Assembly: GCA_016715985.1 (NCBI GenBank)
Contig: JADJXD010000001.1
Location: forward strand, 1,984,001 to 2,048,000
DNA: 64,000 nucleotides
Source of the DNA: Saprospiraceae bacterium
GTDB lineage: Bacteria; Bacteroidota; Bacteroidia; Chitinophagales; Saprospiraceae
Direction: 5' to 3'
Shown here: positions 17,151 through 26,099 of the stretch, piece after piece
Layout: each line of letters opens with the position of its first letter
Position numbering within the stretch: the stretch's first letter is position 1
The notes under the pieces: model-generated
Databases searched by the model: none
Told to the model about the DNA's origin: nothing
What the model saw: only the letters and a program-made list of their open reading frames with translations
Translations under genes and position numbers: made by a program

Positions 17151-17974
17151 TATTTCAATCGGGGTCTGGAAATAGCAGGACATTCAATGCCGCCAAAATA
17201 TCTCATTACCGACACCCCAAAAAAGGCATATTTATCTTTACCTTTTGTATCGCCTCTTTGTCTCCCCTGTTCGCCCAATCCATCAGCTAAAGATCGGTCT
17301 GAAAGTGCAACTGCAATTTCACCCCGATTGGTCAACAGCAATGTCTTGTCCGGAAATACGGAACTGACATCGTCGAGGTAATCCGTAAATAATAATCTCG
17401 TGCTGATTTCGATATTGATGCTGAAATCTCTGTTGACATCAATCTTAAAACCACCACCGAGCAGGATTCCACCACTGAACAGACTGTATTCACTACCCGG
17501 ATTTTGTCCTTCTGTACCTAATGGCCTTAATTTATATCTTGTATCTTCAAAAACTGCCGTAGGATTGAAGTGGACTACATTGAATCCAGCCATAAAAAAG
17601 GGTGTAAAATTTTCCTTTTTACTGCCATGTACATAATTAAAGAAATTGAACTCCAGTACATTGCTCCAGTCGAAAATAAGGGAAGTGAAACTCAGGTTGC
17701 GGTTCCGCTCAAAATTATTTTGTGAAAGTGCATCATCTGCTCCCAATCGGCCTACGTTAAGAGATGTACGGGCAGCTACTCTGGTATTAAAATTATAACG
17801 TCCTACGATTCCTCCTGCCGGACCGGGTTTGCGAAGATTCAGAGTAGTATTCAAGTCTCCGTAATAGTTGGCAATACCCAACCAACCACCTACTTCGTAG
17901 CCTTTCTGTGCAGTAGAAATCTGTACAATTACAAACACGCAAAATAACAATGGAATAATTCTGTTCAACTTCAT
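17147..17974 (-). CDS. DUF6089 family outer-membrane protein (paralog 1)
   Basis: A 275-aa protein with a signal peptide (ending VQISTAQ) and a beta-barrel pattern. Conserved DUF6089 words are GIANYYGDLN near the start, LRPLGTEGQ in the middle and FTDYLDDVSS further on. A second family member lies at 43341-44213 with the same words. The family is typical of Bacteroidota and is predicted to sit in the outer membrane; its role is unknown. The gene is monocistronic and convergent with DUF1232. Confidence 0.85.
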   Translation of the reverse strand: MKLNRIIPLLFCVFVIVQISTAQKGYEVGGWLGIANYYGDLNTTLNLRKPGPAGGIVGRYNFNTRVAARTSLNVGRLGADDALSQNNFERNRNLSFTSLIFDWSNVLEFNFFNYVHGSKKENFTPFFMAGFNVVHFNPTAVFEDTRYKLRPLGTEGQNPGSEYSLFSGGILLGGGFKIDVNRDFSINIEISTRLLFTDYLDDVSSVFPDKTLLLTNRGEIAVALSDRSLADGLGEQGRQRGDTKGKDKYAFFGVSVMRYFGGIECPAISRPRLKY

Positions 17975-18032
17975 AAGTATTATTAACGTGTTGTCTTTAA
18001 TTTTGGTGTAAAAGTATCATGTTTTTGAAAAT

Positions 18033-20414
18033 TTACTTTACAACACGCAGATTTAAAAAGGTCATTTTATTCAGAATAATTACCGGAAGCTCATTTTCAA
18101 ATACAACTCTATCTTCTGAAATTTGATTTTCATTCACAAAAACAGTCGACGGCTTAAATGGAAGTCCGTGTAATACTATTTTGTAAATTGAATAACTGGT
18201 TTCATAATGGCCTTTTGTTTCCAAAGAAAGCTGGAACTGATCTTGCAATGAAATAGTTCTGAATATTTTAATGTTATAGATTCCTTTTTCGTAATCATAA
18301 CCATCTCCATCGTCTTCGTACAGAAGACTTTCTGTTTCATTTTGTCCGTAATAACAATGTAAAGTCAATTGTTCAACTTTCACCTGACCCACAAATTGCA
18401 TCACCGGAAAATGGGGAATAACTGCCCCGCCTCTTATAAAAACCGGAATCTGATCTAATGCGGCACTTGCCTTTATTTCTTTGCCACCTTCAAACATTTC
18501 ATCATCCCAGTAGCTGTACCATGTCCCTTTCGGAAGATATACATACCTACTGACCACATTGGGTTCCAGTACCGGACATGCCAGAATATGATCACCAAGC
18601 AGGAATTCATCTACACGGTAAAGTGTATCGTGATCGTGCTGATCTTCCACAGAAATAGGTCGTATCATAGGCGTACCTTCTGCGACGTACTGATAAAATG
18701 TGGAATAAACATAAGGCAAAAGTCTGTATCTCAACTCAATAAACTTCCGAACGATTCCAAGTGCTTCTTCACCGAATGACCAGGGTTCCTGCTCGCCGTG
18801 ATCACCTGAACTATGTGTTCTGAAAAAAGGATGAAAAACTGCCAGTTGCATCCATCGGACAAACAACTCAGGAGTAGGATGCTCCGTAAATCCTCCGATA
18901 TCGGTACCGACAAAAGAATATCCGGAAATACTCATTCGCTGACATTGCATATTGGCTACCCAAAGATGCTCCCAGGATGCGATATTGTCTCCGGTCCATG
19001 CGGCAGCATATCTTTGAGTACCTGCATAAGCGGATCGGGTAATCACTAAAGGGCGTTGATTCTGATTAAATCTCTTCAATCCTTTATAGGTAGCCTTGGC
19101 CATTTGCATACCATATATATTATGTGCTTTGCGATGACTGCAAGGGTGACCGTCATAATCATGTCTGACATCATCCGGAAAAGTTTTGGAATCCACTTCA
19201 AATAATGCAGGCTCATTCATATCATTCCAGACGCCTCTGACGCCTGTATCTTCTATCAATTCCTGAAAAAGACCTGACCACCATTTTCGAACTCTTGGAT
19301 TGGTAAATTCCGGAAAATAACAATCTCCCGGCCAGACTTTTCCTTTCATATATGGGCCGTCTGCACGACGACAGAAAAAATTATTGGCAAGTCCCTCTTT
19401 AAATACACTATAATTCGGATCTATTTTAATGCCCGGATCTATGATGACAATCGTCTTGAAGCCATCTTCTTTTAATCTTTTAACCATCGCTTTGGGATCC
19501 GGAAATTTATTTTTATCCCAGGTAAAACATCTGAATCCATCCATGTAATCTATGTCCAGATAGAAAGCATCACAAGGGATAGACAAATCCCGTAGTTTTT
19601 TTGTGACCTCCATAACCTTGCTCTCAGGGTAGTAACTCCACTTACATTGCTGATATCCCAATGCCCATAAAGGTGGTAAATCCGGAACACCTGTAAGCAT
19701 AGTATATCTTCTTGTCACGTCAATCAACTCGGGACCATAAATAAAGTAATAATTCATTTCGCCCCCATCTGCCCAGAAACTGGTCACGGCACGTCGTTCA
19801 CTTCCAAAATCAAAATGCGATTTAAAAGTATTGTCAAAAAATATACCGTAGCCAAAAGATTCCTGAATAGCCGTATAAAAGGGAATACACTTATAAATCG
19901 GATCTTCGTATTTTTTAAATCCGTAAGTATCTGTTGCCCAGTTGACCACTCTTCTGCCCCTCAGGTTGAGATGCATGGTTTTGTCTCCCATGCCATAATA
20001 GTGCTCTCCCTCCTGAATCACTTTACTCATTTTCACAAAATAACCACCGTCCTTCTGGTTTTCTTCCCAATGGAAACCCTTTTCGTCCCGGCAGATAATT
20101 CTGCCTGAAAGATCTGTAAAGCTAATTTTCAGATCAATTTTATTGATATTTATTTTTAATGCGGAAGTTGATATCTCTACAAAAAGGGGTTGGTTTCTGT
20201 AAGATAAAGTTTTTACAGTTCCATTAAATCTATTGCTGATACCATATGAGAATTCAGATTCAAAACCTCCCTCCGGTGCATACGTAATCTGCACAATATG
20301 ATCTGTCCTGACGCGTACCCGCAGGATACATTCAGTTTCAGTGCTTATTAAAAAATCGTTGTTTTCCTTTTTTAATGATTCGAACCTTCCCGGCAACAAT
20401 TCATTCTGATTCAT
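18033..20414 (-). CDS. GH31 family alpha-glucosidase
   Basis: A 793-aa glycoside hydrolase family 31 enzyme. The nucleophile motif WNDMNEP has its catalytic Asp at residue 398; the acid/base Asp is in TGDNIASW at residue 476. Upstream are the substrate-loop words FYLDIDYMDGFRCFTW and later TDIGGF and HPFFRTHSSGD. An N-terminal beta-sandwich precedes the barrel and distal beta domains follow. The enzyme releases alpha-glucose from maltose-like oligosaccharides. I see no signal peptide, so it is probably cytoplasmic. Length is normal. No starch-utilisation genes lie next to it. Confidence 0.92.
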   Translation of the reverse strand: MNQNELLPGRFESLKKENNDFLISTETECILRVRVRTDHIVQITYAPEGGFESEFSYGISNRFNGTVKTLSYRNQPLFVEISTSALKININKIDLKISFTDLSGRIICRDEKGFHWEENQKDGGYFVKMSKVIQEGEHYYGMGDKTMHLNLRGRRVVNWATDTYGFKKYEDPIYKCIPFYTAIQESFGYGIFFDNTFKSHFDFGSERRAVTSFWADGGEMNYYFIYGPELIDVTRRYTMLTGVPDLPPLWALGYQQCKWSYYPESKVMEVTKKLRDLSIPCDAFYLDIDYMDGFRCFTWDKNKFPDPKAMVKRLKEDGFKTIVIIDPGIKIDPNYSVFKEGLANNFFCRRADGPYMKGKVWPGDCYFPEFTNPRVRKWWSGLFQELIEDTGVRGVWNDMNEPALFEVDSKTFPDDVRHDYDGHPCSHRKAHNIYGMQMAKATYKGLKRFNQNQRPLVITRSAYAGTQRYAAAWTGDNIASWEHLWVANMQCQRMSISGYSFVGTDIGGFTEHPTPELFVRWMQLAVFHPFFRTHSSGDHGEQEPWSFGEEALGIVRKFIELRYRLLPYVYSTFYQYVAEGTPMIRPISVEDQHDHDTLYRVDEFLLGDHILACPVLEPNVVSRYVYLPKGTWYSYWDDEMFEGGKEIKASAALDQIPVFIRGGAVIPHFPVMQFVGQVKVEQLTLHCYYGQNETESLLYEDDGDGYDYEKGIYNIKIFRTISLQDQFQLSLETKGHYETSYSIYKIVLHGLPFKPSTVFVNENQISEDRVVFENELPVIILNKMTFLNLRVVK

Positions 20415-20535
20415 AAAATCTTATTTTAGTTTTACTTGGTGTAAATTTCACACTAACAAAAACAGGTGCGAAAATACTAAAATGGATAATAGAAAACGGA
20501 ATGTGTAAGATAAAAAAAGGCAAATTTGATGTACT

Positions 20536-21015
20536 TTATATCTTCTTAATATTTTTCACCATTCTTACGGCTTCGTCAATAGCTACATTATCCTGATCCA
20601 AAAATGTGATTAAAACAAAAAAATTGGTATCAGAATTTGGGTCAATCAAGCCCATCAGAAATACCTTGAGTCCATCTTTATACCCTTCGACGTAGCCCCC
20701 TTTAAAGTAATTGAGTTTTATCACATCGACGTCGTCTATTTCTTGCAACTGAAGTGATTCTGCAATCGAAATCGTGTAATCAGTAATATCGCTTTCTGTG
20801 ACAGTCTCATCTTTGAAAGGGAATATACTGAAATACATACCATCGCCGGCAGCCGAAAATTCTTCAATATTGTTAACTTCTTCTGCGAAGTCATCGGCAA
20901 GCATAAACGATAAACCATATTCATCCCAGGTATAATTTTGCTGGGCAACTACAAAGCTTGATGAGAAAACCAAAAGGCAAAATCCAAATAATACACTTTT
21001 CATTTTAAAATTCAT
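20536..21015 (-). CDS. Small secreted protein of unknown function
   Basis: About 160 aa. A signal peptide is clear (MKSVLFGFCLLVFSSSFVVA, then QQNYTW). The mature part is acidic and mixed alpha/beta (a YTWDEYGLSFMLADDF segment, then IDEAVRMVKNIKKI at the end). I do not recognise a family. The start is either the ATG at 21015 or, more simply for a signal peptide, the one at 21003; a longer frame to 21048 is unlikely. It lies alone between the GH31 gene and a low-complexity spacer. Confidence 0.65.
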   Translation of the reverse strand: MNFKMKSVLFGFCLLVFSSSFVVAQQNYTWDEYGLSFMLADDFAEEVNNIEEFSAAGDGMYFSIFPFKDETVTESDITDYTISIAESLQLQEIDDVDVIKLNYFKGGYVEGYKDGLKVFLMGLIDPNSDTNFFVLITFLDQDNVAIDEAVRMVKNIKKI

Positions 21016-21142
21016 TTTGACGGTTTGAAAATCAGAAAATCGATGCAATGTAATTCAATTTCTTATGATGAAAAACAGTTTTTTGATAATAAAAAATGGG
21101 AATGAGTATATTATGGTAAAAAGTTATTAAATGAGGTGGGTT

Positions 21143-21258
21143 TGGCTATTGGCTATTAGCGGATAGCTCTTAGTTAGTAGCTTTGCGGTAGTTATCAACC
21201 ATCAACCTTATCAACCCTATCAACTATCAACCCTATAAACCTTATCAACCCTATAAAC
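21143..21258. repeat. Low-complexity spacer with short degenerate repeats
   Basis: It begins with TTGGCTATTGGCTATTAGC-type words and then runs through at least six variants of ATCAACCCT/ATAAACCTT. The first part resembles the spacer at 3790-3870 (TTGGCTGTTAGC and a GTAGCTTTG word in both). The spacing is too short and irregular for CRISPR. There is no ORF. Confidence 0.65.
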
Positions 21259-21268
21259 CATCTCCCCC

Positions 21269-22189
21269 TTAATCCAATATCAACTGCTTATAAGGTAATA
21301 CCGTGTTGAAACCTTTTTCATTAAAATAGCTACTTGTTTCTTCTATTGATTTATCAGAAGTGGCCAGAACAAAATCGCCACCCCATGCGCCGAGAGATTT
21401 TACAGTTCCCCAGTAATCTTTGAAATGCGTGTCTTTTACTTTGGCAAATCCGGTGTGTTTATGGATTAGGTCTTCGTGTTGTTCAAGATATGAATCAAAA
21501 ACTTTCAATGAGTCAGCCGAACGGATATCCTCCGTAATTTTAGTAATGGACTTTACCAAAGTTGACTTGTTTTTGACAGCCTTTAGGTAGTCCTTTATAC
21601 CTTGTGCAGTACTTTGCTTATTCCCCAGATGAATAAAATAAAGTTGATTTTTGAATTTTGGGTTGAAATCAATCTCGGTGTATGAAACTTCATCCGGAGA
21701 ATTAATATATTCGATCGGACCATCAGCAAATGCACAGGCAACATCATACCCAGATCCATCATCTGTCTTAAAATATAATAGAAGCGGATTGACTTCTGCC
21801 CATTCAGACAATAGATACACTAATGTCGAACTGCTACCCAAGCCCCAATCTAATGGAAATTCAAGTCTTGTCTCTATCTTATATCCATTCCATTGTGAAA
21901 GAAACTCTGAATTAAGCCGCACCGCATTTTTCAATAATTTCTGAAGGTAGATAGAAATTTTTTCATCCGTTGTATCGACAGGAGAGAAATCGAATAAAGA
22001 AATGACAGATTTAAACCAAATCTTTCCTTTATTATCATAACTTTCCCAGATCAGATCGGCATTTGCTGTTTTTTTGACTTCCATTTTTTGGCCTTGTTTG
22101 GTAGGCAAGCCCAATGCTTTGGCTCCATCCAGCACAGCATACTCTCCGGTGAGCAGCAACTTCCCATGACCATAGTATTTCGTTTTGAT
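21269..22189 (-). CDS. GHMP-family kinase (mevalonate kinase-like), non-ATG start
   Basis: About 306 aa. The N-terminal motif KLLLTGEYAVLDGAKALGLP, the ATP-binding PLDWGLGSSSTLV loop and SGYDVACAFADG place it in the GHMP kinase superfamily, which phosphorylates small alcohols such as mevalonate or sugars. In Bacteroidota this subgroup is usually labelled mevalonate-kinase-like or simply GHMP kinase. No ATG opens the frame. The only standard codon is a TTG at 22159, which would cut off the conserved YYGHGK residues in front of LLLTGEY. The codon where a Met is expected (ahead of KTKYYGHGK, 22187-22189) is ATC. An in-frame stop lies at 22211-22213. Either a rare start codon is used or one base differs from the functional form. 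Confidence 0.78.
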   Translation of the reverse strand: MKTKYYGHGKLLLTGEYAVLDGAKALGLPTKQGQKMEVKKTANADLIWESYDNKGKIWFKSVISLFDFSPVDTTDEKISIYLQKLLKNAVRLNSEFLSQWNGYKIETRLEFPLDWGLGSSSTLVYLLSEWAEVNPLLLYFKTDDGSGYDVACAFADGPIEYINSPDEVSYTEIDFNPKFKNQLYFIHLGNKQSTAQGIKDYLKAVKNKSTLVKSITKITEDIRSADSLKVFDSYLEQHEDLIHKHTGFAKVKDTHFKDYWGTVKSLGAWGGDFVLATSDKSIEETSSYFNEKGFNTVLPYKQLILD

Positions 22190-22488
22190 ATGCCTGAGGA
22201 TTTGATTAATTTAATGGCAAAAGTAAACATTAACATTTAAATAATTAATATTCAAAGAGTTTATTTTTGTATTTAATTAATGCTTAATGTATTACACATT
22301 GTTTAATATTGATTTGTAAGAAAACCGACATATTTTAAGCAAAGAAATATTATGTAGGGAAGATCAGGCAACAATCTGTTAAGTTACAAAAACACTTTTA
22401 AAACAACATGAATTACAAATGTTGGCGATATTTTAGCTGTTTATCAGTTAGTTACATAATATTTTTATAAAATAATTTCAAAAAAGCT

Positions 22489-22518
22489 TTTGAGAATAAA
22501 TAAAGAAACATACCTTTG
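22489..22518 (+). promoter_or_regulatory. Promoter of the rplM-rpsI-rpsB-tsf operon
   Basis: TTTG at 22489-22492, an 18-bp spacer, then TACCTTTG at 22511-22518, an excellent match to the Bacteroidota primary sigma promoter. The start codon lies about 58 bp downstream. The leader contains a small CGCT ... AGCG hairpin around 22523-22540. Confidence 0.75.
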
Positions 22519-22576
22519 CAGCCGCTATTAAAAAAGCGATGATTTTAGTAAATTTTTAATATCAAATTCAATAGTA

Positions 22577-23020
22577 GTGAATACATTAAGTTACAAGACA
22601 ATTTCTGCCAATAACGCAACTGTTGTACAAAAATGGTATGTTGTAGATGCAGAAGGTGAAATAGTCGGAAGATTAGCCACCCGTATTGCCAGTGTACTGA
22701 GAGGAAAACATAAACCTGATTTTACGCCACACGTAGATAACGGAGATTATGTGATCATACTCAATGCAGGTAAAATAAGATTTACCGGTAATAAAACTGA
22801 TGACAAGGAATATCAAACTTATTCAGGATATCCGGGAGGTCAGAAGAGAAGAACAGCACAGGAAATGCTTGACAAAAGACCAAACATGGTAATGGAGCTT
22901 GCAGTGAGAGGAATGTTGCCTAAGACCAAACTTGGAAGATCCATGATTAAGAAATTATTTATTTACGAAGGTGCCACTCATCCTCATGCGGCACAACAAC
23001 CAGAACCATTTAAATTTTAA
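22577..23020 (+). CDS. rplM: Ribosomal protein L13 (uL13)
   Basis: A 147-aa large-subunit protein. Family segments include KWYVVDAEGEIVGRLAT near residue 19, LRGKHKPDFTPHVDNGDYV, RFTGNK, YSGYPGG and AVRGMLPKTKLGR. The start codon is GTG (22577), which gives the usual short leader. It is the first gene of the classic bacterial L13-S9 pair, here extended to S2 and EF-Ts, and sits behind a strong promoter. Confidence 0.97.
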   Translation: MNTLSYKTISANNATVVQKWYVVDAEGEIVGRLATRIASVLRGKHKPDFTPHVDNGDYVIILNAGKIRFTGNKTDDKEYQTYSGYPGGQKRRTAQEMLDKRPNMVMELAVRGMLPKTKLGRSMIKKLFIYEGATHPHAAQQPEPFKF

Positions 23021-23025
23021 TTAAT

Positions 23026-23412
23026 ATGGAAATGATCAACAGCATTGGCAGAAGAAAGTCTTCAGTAGCCAGAATATATGTAACCAAAGGTAGCGGTATC
23101 ATTATAATCAACGGAAAAGATTTTAAAGATTACTTTCCTATGCCGAGTGTACAGGCTTCTGTTTTGGATCCGTTAAAGATCTCTGAAGTGGAAGGACAAT
23201 ACAATATCAAAATTACCGTAGATGGCGGTGGATTTAAAGGACAGGCAGAAGCTATCAGAATGGCTATCTCCAGAGCACTCGTGAAAATTAACGAAGATTA
23301 CAAAAAAGGTCTCAAAGAGAGAAAATATCTTACAAGAGATCCTAGAGAAGTGGAAAGAAAGAAATTCGGAAAGCCAAAGGCGAGAAAGAGTTTCCAATTC
23401 TCCAAGCGTTAA
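23026..23412 (+). CDS. rpsI: Ribosomal protein S9 (uS9)
   Basis: A 128-aa small-subunit protein. The opening SIGRRKSSVARIYVTKGSG and the C-terminal tail (KKFGKPKARKSFQFSKR) are diagnostic; the final KR contacts P-site tRNA. It starts 6 bp after the rplM stop. An ATG two codons downstream (MINSIG) is an alternative start. It is part of the operon. Confidence 0.97.
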   Translation: MEMINSIGRRKSSVARIYVTKGSGIIIINGKDFKDYFPMPSVQASVLDPLKISEVEGQYNIKITVDGGGFKGQAEAIRMAISRALVKINEDYKKGLKERKYLTRDPREVERKKFGKPKARKSFQFSKR

Positions 23413-23455
23413 TTTTTTATCAGAATTTTTTTATTAAAGTAAAATTGTAGAAAAA

Positions 23456-24169
23456 ATGAATAAACCCACATATAACGAGATGTTGGACGCTGGTGTTCAC
23501 TATGGTCACCTGAAGAGAAAATGGAATCCTAAAATGCTTCCTTACATCTTTATGGAAAGAAAAGGTATTCATATTATAGATCTCAACCGGACAGCAGAAT
23601 GTCTCGACAGAGCCGCCTATGCTATGAAGCAAATGGCTAAATCCGGTAAAAAGATCCTTTTTGTTGCGACTAAAAAGCAAGCGAAAGATATAGTTGCCAA
23701 TGCTGCCAGAAGTGCTGAAATGCCATTTGTAACTGAAAGATGGCTGGGAGGTATGATGACCAACTTTGCTACTATCCGTAAGTCAGTAAAGAAGATGAAC
23801 AGTATTGAAAAAATACTGACTGACCCTGCCGTATCAATCACTAAAAAGGAAAGATTGACTCTTGCAAGAGAGAAAGAAAAACTTGAAAGAGTATTAGGTG
23901 GTATTGCGAATCTGAACAGACTTCCAAGTGCAGTTTTTATGGTAGATATTCACCACGAACATATTGCACTTGCAGAAGCTAAAAGATTGGGCATGAAGAC
24001 CTTTGCAATGGTTGATACCAATTCAGATCCGAATAAAGTGGACTTTCCGATTCCTGCAAATGATGATGCATCCAAATCTGTAAAATTAATCACGGATTAT
24101 GTGATCAGTGCCATCAAAGAAGGTCTTGAAGAAAGAAGACTGACCAAGGACGAGAATAAAGAAGATTAA
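23456..24169 (+). CDS. rpsB: Ribosomal protein S2 (uS2)
   Basis: A 237-aa small-subunit protein with family segments MLDAGVHYGHLKRKWNPKM at the start, FVATKKQAKDIV, ERWLGGMMTNFATIRKS, and FMVDIHHEHIALAEAKRLG then DTNSDPNKVDFPIPANDDA. It helps recruit S1 and mRNA at the 30S platform. The spacing of 43 bp from rpsI is larger than elsewhere in the operon but no terminator is seen between them. Confidence 0.97.
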   Translation: MNKPTYNEMLDAGVHYGHLKRKWNPKMLPYIFMERKGIHIIDLNRTAECLDRAAYAMKQMAKSGKKILFVATKKQAKDIVANAARSAEMPFVTERWLGGMMTNFATIRKSVKKMNSIEKILTDPAVSITKKERLTLAREKEKLERVLGGIANLNRLPSAVFMVDIHHEHIALAEAKRLGMKTFAMVDTNSDPNKVDFPIPANDDASKSVKLITDYVISAIKEGLEERRLTKDENKED

Positions 24170-24209
24170 TTTTTGGTAAACAAATTAGAATCATTTTTAA
24201 AATTATAAT

Positions 24210-25046
24210 ATGAGTGAAGTAAATATTTCAGCATCCGCAGTTAAAGATCTGAGAGATCAAACGGGTGCAGGTATGATGGATTGTAAAAAAGCGTTGGTAG
24301 AAGCTGCCGGTGATTTTGAAAAAGCAATTGAATTGTTGAGACTTCGTGGTCAAAAAATGTCTGAGAAACGTGCCGACAGAGATGCAAAAGAAGGTGTGGT
24401 TATAGCTGCCGTTAATGCAGGTAATACAAAAGGAGTAATTGTAAGATTAAGCTCTGAAACAGATTTTGTTGCTAAGAATGAGGATTTTATAAATCTTACA
24501 AAGGAAATAGCAAATCTTGCATTAAACAATTATCCAGATGACAAAGAGTCTCTTTATAAATTAGAACTCAATGGCGTTAACCTCGAAACCGTTATGGCTG
24601 AGCAGGTTGCAAAAATTGGTGAGAAAATTGAAATAGCCGACTATCAGAAACTGGAGGCGCCGTTAGTAGCTTCTTATATACATATGGGTAATAAAGCCGG
24701 TGTGCTTGTAGGATTAAATCTGGCTGATGCCAAATACATCGACGCAGGTAAAGATGTAGCTATGCAGGTAGCAGCGATGAAGCCGGTTTCATTGGACAAA
24801 GATGATGTACCGCAAAGTGTTATTGATAAAGAAATTGAAATAGGTAAAGAAATTGCCCGTCAGGAAGGTAAAGCAGAAGACATGCTTGAAAAGATTGCAT
24901 TGGGTAAATTGAATAAATTCTTCAAAGAAAGTACATTGGTCAATCAGATTTTCGTGAAAGACGGAAAAATCAGTGTAGGAGAATATCTGAAAACAAAAAA
25001 TCCTGAATTGAAAGTGACAGCATTCAGACACGTCAAATTAGGTTAA
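24210..25046 (+). CDS. tsf: Elongation factor Ts
   Basis: A 278-aa guanine-nucleotide exchange factor for EF-Tu. The N-terminal UBA-like domain reads VKDLRDQTGAGMMDCKKAL, and the exchange motif appears as SSETDFVAKNEDF, including the TDFV core. The dimerisation and C-terminal regions are complete (ending KVTAFRHVKLG). It lies 40 bp behind rpsB and closes the operon, which ends in a strong intrinsic terminator at 25059-25086. Confidence 0.97.
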   Translation: MSEVNISASAVKDLRDQTGAGMMDCKKALVEAAGDFEKAIELLRLRGQKMSEKRADRDAKEGVVIAAVNAGNTKGVIVRLSSETDFVAKNEDFINLTKEIANLALNNYPDDKESLYKLELNGVNLETVMAEQVAKIGEKIEIADYQKLEAPLVASYIHMGNKAGVLVGLNLADAKYIDAGKDVAMQVAAMKPVSLDKDDVPQSVIDKEIEIGKEIARQEGKAEDMLEKIALGKLNKFFKESTLVNQIFVKDGKISVGEYLKTKNPELKVTAFRHVKLG

Positions 25047-25058
25047 TGAATTTTAAAA

Positions 25059-25086
25059 AGAGCGGTATTATTACCGCTCTTTTTTT
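25059..25086 (+). terminator. Intrinsic terminator after tsf
   Basis: The 9-bp stem AGAGCGGTA/TACCGCTCT with loop TTAT is followed directly by a T-run (TTTTTT). It separates the translation operon from pyrH. Confidence 0.9.
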
Positions 25087-25137
25087 ATGCCCTGAAAATA
25101 ATTACTGCCATCTTTAATAACTTTTAACAGATAAATT

Positions 25138-25851
25138 ATGACAAAACCCGGATATAAAAGAATACTACTCAAACTGAGCGGTGAATCACTGATGGGCGAT
25201 CAAGGGTTTGGTATTTCATCTGAAATGCTGAATTATTATGTTCGGGAAATAAAAACTCTTTCTGAATTAAAGGTAGAATTGGCGATTGTAATCGGGGGCG
25301 GTAACATTTACAGAGGTCTGAGTGCAGAATCTTCCGGAATCGAACGGGTGACAGGAGACTATATGGGTATGCTGGCTACTTGTATCAATGGTATGGCACT
25401 ACAAAGTGCTTTAGAGAAAGAAGGAGTTTATACCCGACTTATCTCTGCTATAGAAATGAGACAAATCGCAGAACCATATATACGACGCAGAGCTATTCGT
25501 CATTTGGAAAAAGGAAGGGTTATTATATTTAGTGCCGGTACGGGAAGTCCTTATTTTACAACGGATTCAGCCGCTGCTCTCAGAGCCAACGAAATCAATG
25601 CCGATATAATCCTGAAAGCTACCAGGGTAGATGGTATATATGACAGCGACCCTGAAAAAAATCCGGATGCTTTGAAGTTTGATACGATATCCTTTGCAAA
25701 AGTGATCAGCATGGGTTTGGGGGTAATGGATATGACTGCTTTTACCCTTTGTCAGGAAAATGACCTGCCCATTATCGTATTTAATATCAACAATCCGGGT
25801 AGTTTGTATAAAGTAGCTGCCGGCGAGTCTATCGGAACATTGGTAAAATAA
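25138..25851 (+). CDS. pyrH: UMP kinase
   Basis: A 237-aa amino-acid-kinase-fold enzyme that makes UDP from UMP. Family segments include RILLKLSGESLMGDQGFGI, VIGGGNIYRG, MGMLATCINGMALQSALE, FSAGTGSPYFTTDSAAALRA and ATRVDGIYDSDPEKNP. The TTDSAAALRA stretch contributes to uridylate binding. Length is normal. It follows the tsf terminator by about 50 bp, so it probably has its own promoter, although I find no clear one. Confidence 0.97.
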   Translation: MTKPGYKRILLKLSGESLMGDQGFGISSEMLNYYVREIKTLSELKVELAIVIGGGNIYRGLSAESSGIERVTGDYMGMLATCINGMALQSALEKEGVYTRLISAIEMRQIAEPYIRRRAIRHLEKGRVIIFSAGTGSPYFTTDSAAALRANEINADIILKATRVDGIYDSDPEKNPDALKFDTISFAKVISMGLGVMDMTAFTLCQENDLPIIVFNINNPGSLYKVAAGESIGTLVK

Positions 25852-25948
25852 TAGGATACATTTATTCAGTTAACATTCGTTCAGAGAGTGTGTATTACAA
25901 ATTGCACAGCCATTAAAATTAAAATGTAATTGAATAATAACAACTTTG

Positions 25949-26040
25949 CATCCCGCAACCCCTGCCCGACTCTGTGGGCAGGCGGGCCTGCCCGCTTCGG
26001 AGCAGGCGGGCTAATTCCCTAAAGGGACGACCCTCCCGCT
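25949..26040. repeat. GC-rich palindromic repeat (family 4), copy A
   Basis: Begins CATCCCGCAAC, contains stacked GCCCG/CGGGC and GCAGGCGGGC hairpins, and ends with ATTCCCTAAAGGGACGACC. It is much more GC-rich than its surroundings. Related copies are at 27314-27403 (same strand) and 62367-62452 (opposite strand). Confidence 0.85.
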
Positions 26041-26099
26041 TTAAAAGAGTTAATAACTATAAAAGAGCTTTGTTATGCAATTCGCTCATAGACAGATAG

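Noticed and set aside
21197..21258. Possible CRISPR or microsatellite array (ATCAACC-type units)
   Set aside because: Units are 7-9 bp, degenerate and without spacers; no cas genes are in the window.
22051..22236. ATG-started alternative frame overlapping the GHMP kinase start, as a frameshift
   Set aside because: The GHMP wording is continuous in its own frame up to the KTKYYGHGK segment, so a substitution at the start codon explains the data better than a frameshift.
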